A DNA stretch of 23,966 bases. It comes from Dictyocoela muelleri (lineage: Eukaryota; Microsporidia). Shown in pieces: positions 18,745-23,966 of the stretch (position 1 is its first letter; each line of letters starts with the position of its first letter). A model generated the notes under the pieces. It had not been told where the DNA came from. It ran no database searches and saw only the letters and a list, made by a program, of their open reading frames with translations. The DNA lies in the NCBI GenBank assembly GCA_016256075.1, contig SDVU01000054.1, positions 1-23,966 on the forward strand, read 5' to 3'. Made by a program: the position numbers and the translations under genes.

Positions 18745-19776
18745 TCATCCCGGAAATTCAAATACACATGATGACTACAGGTCACGAAAAAAACGACAAT
18801 CGATTTCGGCCGATATTATTAAAAACATAAGAAAGGCGCTTAATCGAGGTATAAAGGTGAAGGATATTGCCAGTGAAGAGAATCGTTCATTGCCCACAAC
18901 GTATGCTTTAATTGATAAAATTAGTTATGGGGAAACCGATGAAGAAATATTGAGTGTTAAAAAGGGGCGTAAGATACAAGCTTGAATAGAGGTTAAGTCA
19001 AAAATTCCACAAATTTTAGTTCGTGATTCCTCATATACGCAGAGTGAATTATCAGAGGAGTTGAGTAGGTGTGAATTTTATAAAAATCACTCATCTATTT
19101 CGAGAATTTTATCGAAATGTATTATTCTCGTAAAAGATTGGTTAAAAATCCCGAAGCGAGAAATAAGCCTCGTAATATTGATGTCTGCAGACTTATGCTC
19201 GCGAATTAGAATTTATAAATGACGAAAATTTGGGGTTTTTTGGACGAAAACGGAATAAATTTAAATCAAGCAAGAAATTACGGGTATTCACCTAAAAATA
19301 CCAAAGCCGTCAAAATATTAAAGAACAGTAGAGGGAAAAAGGTGAGCTGTATGGGGGATATTAAAAAAATGAGGATTATTAATTTTGAGATTAAGGAATG
19401 TTCTTTTAATGTTGAAAGCTTCATGGAGTTCATTGAGAATAAATTGGCAACGCGTTTCCAAAACAACAGTGATGACATATTGATAATAGACAATTGCAGC
19501 TTTCATCATAGGAGTGATGTCATCGATTTATTGAATAGTAAAAATATAAAGCATCGTTTCTTGCCCGCATATTCACCGCCACTTATTCCGATTGAAGAAT
19601 ATTTTAGCTATTTCAAGTCAAAATTGGCGTCTTTCAACGTCTTACAAACAAATTCCGAAGAACTAAAGATAAGAGCAGTAGGTATATTTAATAATGAAAA
19701 TATTAGTTTTAATAGGTGGTGCTTGAATATGAGAAGATTTATAAATTCCGCACTAGCGAGACAACCATTTATTTAA
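18745..19776 (+). pseudogene. Tc1/mariner (IS630-Tc1) transposase, broken
   Basis: An N-terminal helix-turn-helix part (SADIIKNIRKALNRGIKV, then KDIASEENRSLPTTYALID) is readable at about 18780-18930 without a clear start codon. The middle has a few frame changes and stops between about 18980 and 19220. From 19219 a 185-codon frame holds the catalytic part: FLDENGINL with the first Asp, LIIDNCSFHHRSD with the second Asp, and LPAYSPPLIPIEEYF with the Glu. The spacing from the second Asp to the PIE glutamate is 34 residues, a DD34E pattern. The ATG at 19219 is only where the frame opens; it is not the true protein start. The intact catalytic half and the preserved tips suggest fairly recent decay. 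Confidence 0.85.
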
Positions 19777-19829
19777 TAAATTCGGATTTCTTAATTTCAA
19801 AGCTAGTTTTAACAGTTAAATTTAAATCT

Positions 19830-19976
19830 CGCAAAGTATTTTTTAATATAATTATTAATAATTTTTAATATAATTATCAATAATTTTTAATATATTAATC
19901 AATAATTTTTAATATATTAATCAATAATTTTTAATATAGTAATCAATAATTTTTAATATATTAATGCATAACCCTG
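19830..19976. repeat. Tandem 22-bp units forming the right end of the Tc1/mariner element
   Basis: Six or so units of TCAATAATTTTTAATATATTAA type, head to tail, ending in the tip TTAATGCATAACCCTG. The first two units are variants with ATAATTAT. Confidence 0.85.
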
Positions 19977-19978
19977 TA

Positions 19979-20460
19979 AAGACTTATTATAAAAAAATGC
20001 CAACCTCTATGTTAAATCGATTAAATTATAGAACAGATTACGAACTTTTCATTTTTATTTTCGATAAAAGTTATTTTTGACCTATTCAAGCGATTGGATC
20101 GATTCCCTCAAATAAAAAATGTTTAAAATGCAAACGAAGATTTATTCTGAAAACTGTGGCAAATTTAATTTTTATTTGCATGGATATGTATGCATTGCCG
20201 AATTTTTAAAAATATTATATATTATGCGGTTAAAAGATACCAAAATAAGCCCTTAAATATTTATCAAGTTTGCATTTTTTTTTACAAAAATTATTTCAGC
20301 GCCGATTATATTAATTCGAATTTAAGATAGGACAGTGTATGTATAGTATCTACTGTATTTGTTCGGAGATAAAATAGGGAAATACGTTCAAAATAAAAAA
20401 GGAAAAATTAGGCGGGGTTTTAAAACAAGTCTTAATTGATGAAAGTTTAAGGACTCTTAG
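19979..20460. other. Gene-free AT-rich stretch
   Basis: No supported gene or repeat is seen between the Tc1/mariner element and SINE-like copy 7. Confidence 0.5.
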
Positions 20461-20470
20461 GAAATACGGT

Positions 20471-20945
20471 GGGCCGGATAGCTCAGTGGTTAAACATTCT
20501 TAATGTGAAATTAAAGTATCGTTGTTCGAATCACGCTGTCGTCACTCTTTAATAAATAATGAGAGAATTACATTAAGCGGTCATAACTATATAATTATAG
20601 TATAATATACAGTTGTTCTAGTGTGTTATAGCTGATAAAGACTTGGTCTAATAAAAAATGAAGCAGAAGAGACTCTCTTAGGTTAGAGATGAGTGCGGCG
20701 ACGCATCTCGGTAAAAAGTAGTGAAAAATAAAAATTCATAAAAAAGCCTCTAATATCCTGTATCCTGCCGAGTCATTAGTAAAACGAATTTCGCATATAC
20801 AGTTGGGCTTCTGGGTAGCTTTGGAAGTGACGTATACTTGTATCACAAAAAACCAAAGGTCATAAAACTATGTTTAAAGACAACTCTCCGGGTTGGCAGC
20901 TATGGATGTTGTCAGCATGTAATATATAATATATATATATATAGA
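20471..20945 (+). repeat. tRNA-derived SINE-like repeat, copy 7 (best preserved)
   Basis: The 5' head looks like a tRNA gene: GGGCCGGATAGCTCAGTGG contains a perfect A box (TAGCTCAGTGG, 20479-20489), and GTTCGAATC at 20524-20532 is a perfect B box, so RNA polymerase III could start inside it. An unrelated body of about 370 bases follows, and the copy ends in a (TA)n tail after GTCAGCATGTAATATAT. AAATACGGTG occurs immediately before (20462-20471) and after (20946-20955), a 10-bp target duplication as made by target-primed reverse transcription. The repeat encodes no protein and would depend on another element's reverse transcriptase; no LINE is seen here. Six other copies lie at 7113, 8200, 8905, 10595, 14265 and 16885. 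It could alternatively be a tRNA fused to an unrelated repeat, but several copies share the head. Confidence 0.85.
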
Positions 20946-21025
20946 AAATACGGTGTGGAGAGATTGAGTAAACCAGTGTAATTTTTTTTTTTGGTGGAGG
21001 AGGGGGCAGTAGAGGTTAAAACATG

Positions 21026-21250
21026 ATATTGTTACCCCGAATATGTCAAGATAAGATATGCAGAAACAATTATACCCATTATAAATATAACATCGAAGAT
21101 AAAAGTTATGTGTATCTGATCAATGGGCTGCTTATAAAAATATAACTGGCTTTTTTAAAGATTCAGTATGTCATAAATACAATTTTGTAGACCCAAATAC
21201 AAAAGCCAACACTCAATGTACTGAAAATTCATGGGTCATCTGAAAAAAAA
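21026..21250 (+). pseudogene. Merlin/IS1595-type transposase remnant, copy 3
   Basis: ILLPRICQDKICRNN at 21026 matches the segment before the second catalytic residue. After one frame change, SDQWAAYKNITGFFKD (from 21115) gives the second Asp, and NFVDPNTKANTQCTENSW gives the Glu region, as in IS1595-type proteins (NFVDP...HTQ.IE..W). A stop follows three codons later. The first Asp region and the zinc ribbon are not seen, and I find no terminal repeats. It begins about 80 bases after SINE-like copy 7. Confidence 0.75.
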
Positions 21251-22195
21251 ATTATAGCATTATAGTTATGGAATAAGTCTTGATACTATAACTGATCACT
21301 TGAATGTTTTTATGTTTTTTAGAAATATTAAAAACATTGAATTTGGAGAATTTCTCGACATTATTTTAAATTAAATCTGATTTATTAATTAAATATTTAC
21401 TATTTTTTATTATAATAGGTGTTTTATATTATGACCCGTGTCGGTGACAAGAAAAAATTTAAACATATGAAAAAGTGTAAGTATAAAAAGGTAAAAAATT
21501 ATCAGTTAGTTATTATTCCTGGAATCTTTTTTTTAAAATTATATATACTATTTTATTTACTATATTTCGCTACGCAAAATATGGTAAATATAATAGTATA
21601 TATAATTTTAAAAAAAAATAGTTCCATTAATAATAACTAACAAATAATTTTAGACCTTTTTTATATATACACTTTTTCATATGCTCCAATTTCTTTGTGT
21701 CTCCAACCCGGGATAGTACCTAATAGCCTTTATTAATAATAACACGACCGTGTTGGAAAAGTTTATTGTTTTTGCTGAATAAATCTAGGCGTTAGAGAAG
21801 AATATTTTAAAAATCATAACGAATTGAGAATGGTGGCACTATGTTTATTTAAAATTTAAAATTGACTATTACTTTGTTTAAATTCTATATTAAAAAATCC
21901 TATTTTATTCCTTGATTTTTGTATCGATTCTTACTCTAATACGTTGTCTTTTTTGTAGTATCCACTTTACCTTCTTCTTTCAAAAAAAGTAAAAAAAATT
22001 GTTTAATAGAACAATCAAGAGTTCTGCAAAAATTTGTGTTTTAGGTAAAGTGCGTTTGATAAATACATTTTTAAATGGAACATATAAAGAACAAGACAGC
22101 TTAAATCACATGTACTTTTTGTTTATTATATTGTTTCTAAATTTTATCGATAATTAGACGTAGATTTGTATATTAAAATTGTTTCTTGATACATA
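21251..22195. other. Gene-free AT-rich stretch
   Basis: No supported gene. A 73-codon frame at 21419-21640 is lysine- and isoleucine-rich, lacks a CCC signal and matches nothing I recognise, so it is left out. Confidence 0.5.
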
Positions 22196-22352
22196 ATACA
22201 AATATTATTCTCCTCAATCCCTAATGTTTATTTTTTTTTACACAAAACCTTTATTTTTAAACACTATACATATGAGTTTTTTAAAAATTCCCAATACAAG
22301 TTTTAAGAAAATTATTACCAGATCTTATATTTTACATATTGATTTTTTCGAC
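22196..22352 (+). repeat. Left direct repeat flanking the inverted-repeat element
   Basis: 157 bases from ATACAAAT to TTTTTTCGAC, repeated at 23188-23347 in the same orientation at roughly nine matches in ten by eye. Shared blocks include CTCAATCCCTAATGTTTATT, AAAAATTCCCAATACAAG and TTTTACATATTGATTTTTTC. It ends exactly where GGCAGCCC begins. Confidence 0.85.
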
Positions 22353-23187
22353 GGCAGCCCCGATTTTCGCCTTAGGCGAAAATCCGGATTTAGCCTTGAG
22401 AATATATCCAGATTTTTGGCTTAAGAATAATAGTCCGAAAACTCTCCAGAGGAGAGTTTTCGAATAAAATTTTAAAAATCCAAAAACTCTCCTGCAAATT
22501 TCAGTAAATAATTACACATAAAATAGATATTTTAAATTAATATTTAATATTAAATTGAATACATCAAAAATAATTTAATTTATAAATTTATGATTTATAA
22601 TTTCATCAAGGTAACATAAAAAAAAAATTAAAGTTTGTGCACTTACTTACTAAATTCTCAATTTCAAAACTTTTTTATTTTAGATAATTGTTTTTCTGTC
22701 ATCAAATTTTTTACGATATTTTTTTCTGAAATTTGAATATATCAAAAATTTTTTGCTAATATTTTTTGAGTTACGGATAATAATTGAGTTTAAATAGGTA
22801 TTGAGTATTCTAAAAAGTTAGATGTAGGTATATTCTATAAAATCGCCGACCGATAACTCTCCGAAGGTTAGTTATCACTCTCGGTAAGTAAATATTCAAA
22901 CTACAATGAATTTGAATTTTTGTATTACCTTGATAAAATTATAAATCATAAATTTAGAAATTAAATAATTTTTGATGCTTTCAATTTAATATTATTTATT
23001 TTTTTTTTATATCTATTTTATGTGTAATTATTCAATTGAAATTTGCAGAAGAGTTATCGGATTTTTAAAAATTTTATCCGAAAACTCTCCTCCGGAAAGT
23101 TTTCGAACTACCTTTCTCAAGGCAAAATACGGATATTTTCTTAAGGAAAAAATACGGACATTCGCCCAAGGCGAAAATCGGGCTGCC
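22353..23187. mobile_element. 835-bp inverted-repeat element, unclassified
   Basis: The outer tips are GGCAGCCCCGATTTTCGCCT (left) and GGCAGCCCGATTTTCGCCTT (right, reverse-complemented). The arms of about 265-275 bases continue inward through CGAAAACTCTCC, a conserved TAATTACACATAAAATAGAT block, and TTTATGATTTATAATTT. Each arm has small nested palindromes: CGCCTTAGGCG at the tip and GGAGAGTTTTCG pairing with CGAAAACTCTCC. The central 290 bases hold another hairpin, GATAACTCTCC...GTTAGTTATC. No reading frame looks like a protein, so this is probably a non-autonomous DNA element. The superfamily is not recognised. Confidence 0.8.
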
Positions 23188-23347
23188 ATACAAATTTTCT
23201 ACTTCTCAATCCCTAATGTTTATTATTTTTTACACAAAACTTTTATTTTAAAACACTATAGTTATAGGAGTTTTTTAAAAATTCCCAATACAAGTTTTAA
23301 CTAAATTATTACCGCATCTAATTATTTTACATATTGATTTTTTCGAC
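23188..23347 (+). repeat. Right direct repeat flanking the inverted-repeat element
   Basis: 160 bases matching 22196-22352, starting directly after GGGCTGCC and ending in TTTTTTCGAC. The sequence after it (CGACATGCG) does not resume the inverted-repeat tip. Confidence 0.85.
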
Positions 23348-23966
23348 CGACATGCGACAATATGTGGTACATAAAAATAAATAAAAAATAAATATCTTTA
23401 ATTCTATCTCACAATGCTTTTCATGTACTCATTCTCGCATATGTTTTAAGAAACAAACTATTCAAAGATAAAATATTGATATTTTTCCCGACTTTTTTGC
23501 TTCAAGTTTATGGCATTCACATCCTTAGTAATTTTGATCGCAAACGCGCTGAAAAATATTTTATGGTTTTAAATTCGGAAAATATGGAGTATGAAAATAA
23601 AATATACATACGCTGAGAAAAAATTTAATTAATTTTGTAGGCTTTATGTATAGAAGCAAATGAAAAATTCTATGTTTTTTTTATCATTTTTAATAGTGAT
23701 TGGTCTTACTATAAAAACATCAGATCCAATGCTAAAAAATCCCTGTATTACGAGAAAGCAATAAATACCCTCTACAATATTTCCAATATAAAATAAAAAT
23801 TAGAAAGCTTATGAATTCGGAACTGCCGTGTATGCTTTGTAATTTCTCTTTGAATATCTATACTTTTTAGTAAGTCGGCGATTTGGCCCAGTTCGCTAGA
23901 AAAATAAATTCACAATATGATATTTCTCTATTTAATTAACACAAATAAATATTATTGTTTTGTTTG
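23348..23966. other. Gene-free AT-rich right end
   Basis: I see no gene or repeat that I can support up to the window edge. Confidence 0.5.

Larger units (their letters stand above)
18673..19976 (+). mobile_element. Tc1/mariner-type DNA transposon, full length but decayed
   Basis: A 1304-bp element with TA on both sides (18671-18672 and 19977-19978), the diagnostic target duplication of this superfamily. Both tips read CAGGGTTATGCATTAATATA inwards. The terminal repeats contain tandem 22-base units (TAATATATTAAAAATTATTG + AT): about two on the left, about six on the right. The transposase lies between them. Confidence 0.9.

Noticed and set aside
21419-21640. 73-codon frame after the third Merlin remnant
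   Set aside because: Hydrophobic and lysine-rich low-complexity; does not continue the transposase and has no CCC signal.
22224-23304. Two small open frames (66 and 94 codons) near the right end
   Set aside because: Both lie across the direct and inverted repeats and reflect the repeat sequence, not protein.
1-23966. CRISPR array, riboswitch or bacterial operon
   Set aside because: The tandem repeats lack unique spacers of constant size, and the genes and transposons are eukaryotic.

Overview
The window is a very AT-rich, gene-poor stretch of a eukaryotic genome. My best guess is a microsporidian with an expanded, transposon-loaded genome (the Edhazardia, Hamiltosporidium or Anncaliia type), but the sequence does not name a species. 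The reasons are: three short intronless genes; a CCC-type signal directly before, or 5 bases before, each start codon, as is typical of microsporidian genes; stop codons buried in AATAAA polyadenylation signals; and the mix of Merlin (IS1595-like), Tc1/mariner and Ty3-type elements, all known from such genomes. No bacterial features are visible.

Layout. 1-3177: no gene; a near-perfect palindrome at the left edge and two copies of one palindromic MITE-like family. 3178-4292: a decayed Merlin transposon on the minus strand. 4390-7020: a broken Ty3-type retroelement fossil. 7113-9228: three copies of a tRNA-derived, SINE-like repeat around a small palindrome. 9317-10342: an ASF1 histone chaperone gene with a very large acidic insertion. 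10595-11205: another SINE-like copy and a 21-bp tandem repeat. 11297-12169: a second acidic protein gene, unrecognised. 12180-14264: no gene, with minisatellites and two GC-rich patches. 14265-16043: a SINE-like copy split by a second Merlin element that has recognisable terminal inverted repeats and an 8-bp target duplication. 16137-16472: a small heat-shock (Hsp20) gene on the minus strand. 16885-18422: a further SINE-like copy, a 104-bp duplication and a third palindromic repeat family. 18673-19976: a complete-length but decayed Tc1/mariner element flanked by TA. 20471-20945: the best preserved SINE-like copy, with target duplications. 21026-21250: remnant of a third Merlin-type transposase. 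22196-23347: an unusual composite, an 835-bp inverted-repeat element abutted on both sides by about 158-bp direct repeats.

Only three host genes are supported (ASF1, the acidic protein, Hsp20), roughly 2.2 kb of 24 kb. Two of the three are closely bracketed by copies of the SINE-like repeat (ASF1 and Hsp20); the acidic gene has a copy only upstream. The most interesting items are the SINE-like family (seven copies, with pol III A and B boxes), the modified ASF1, the stop codon/poly(A) signal overlap shared by all three genes, and the direct-repeat/inverted-repeat composite near the right end.
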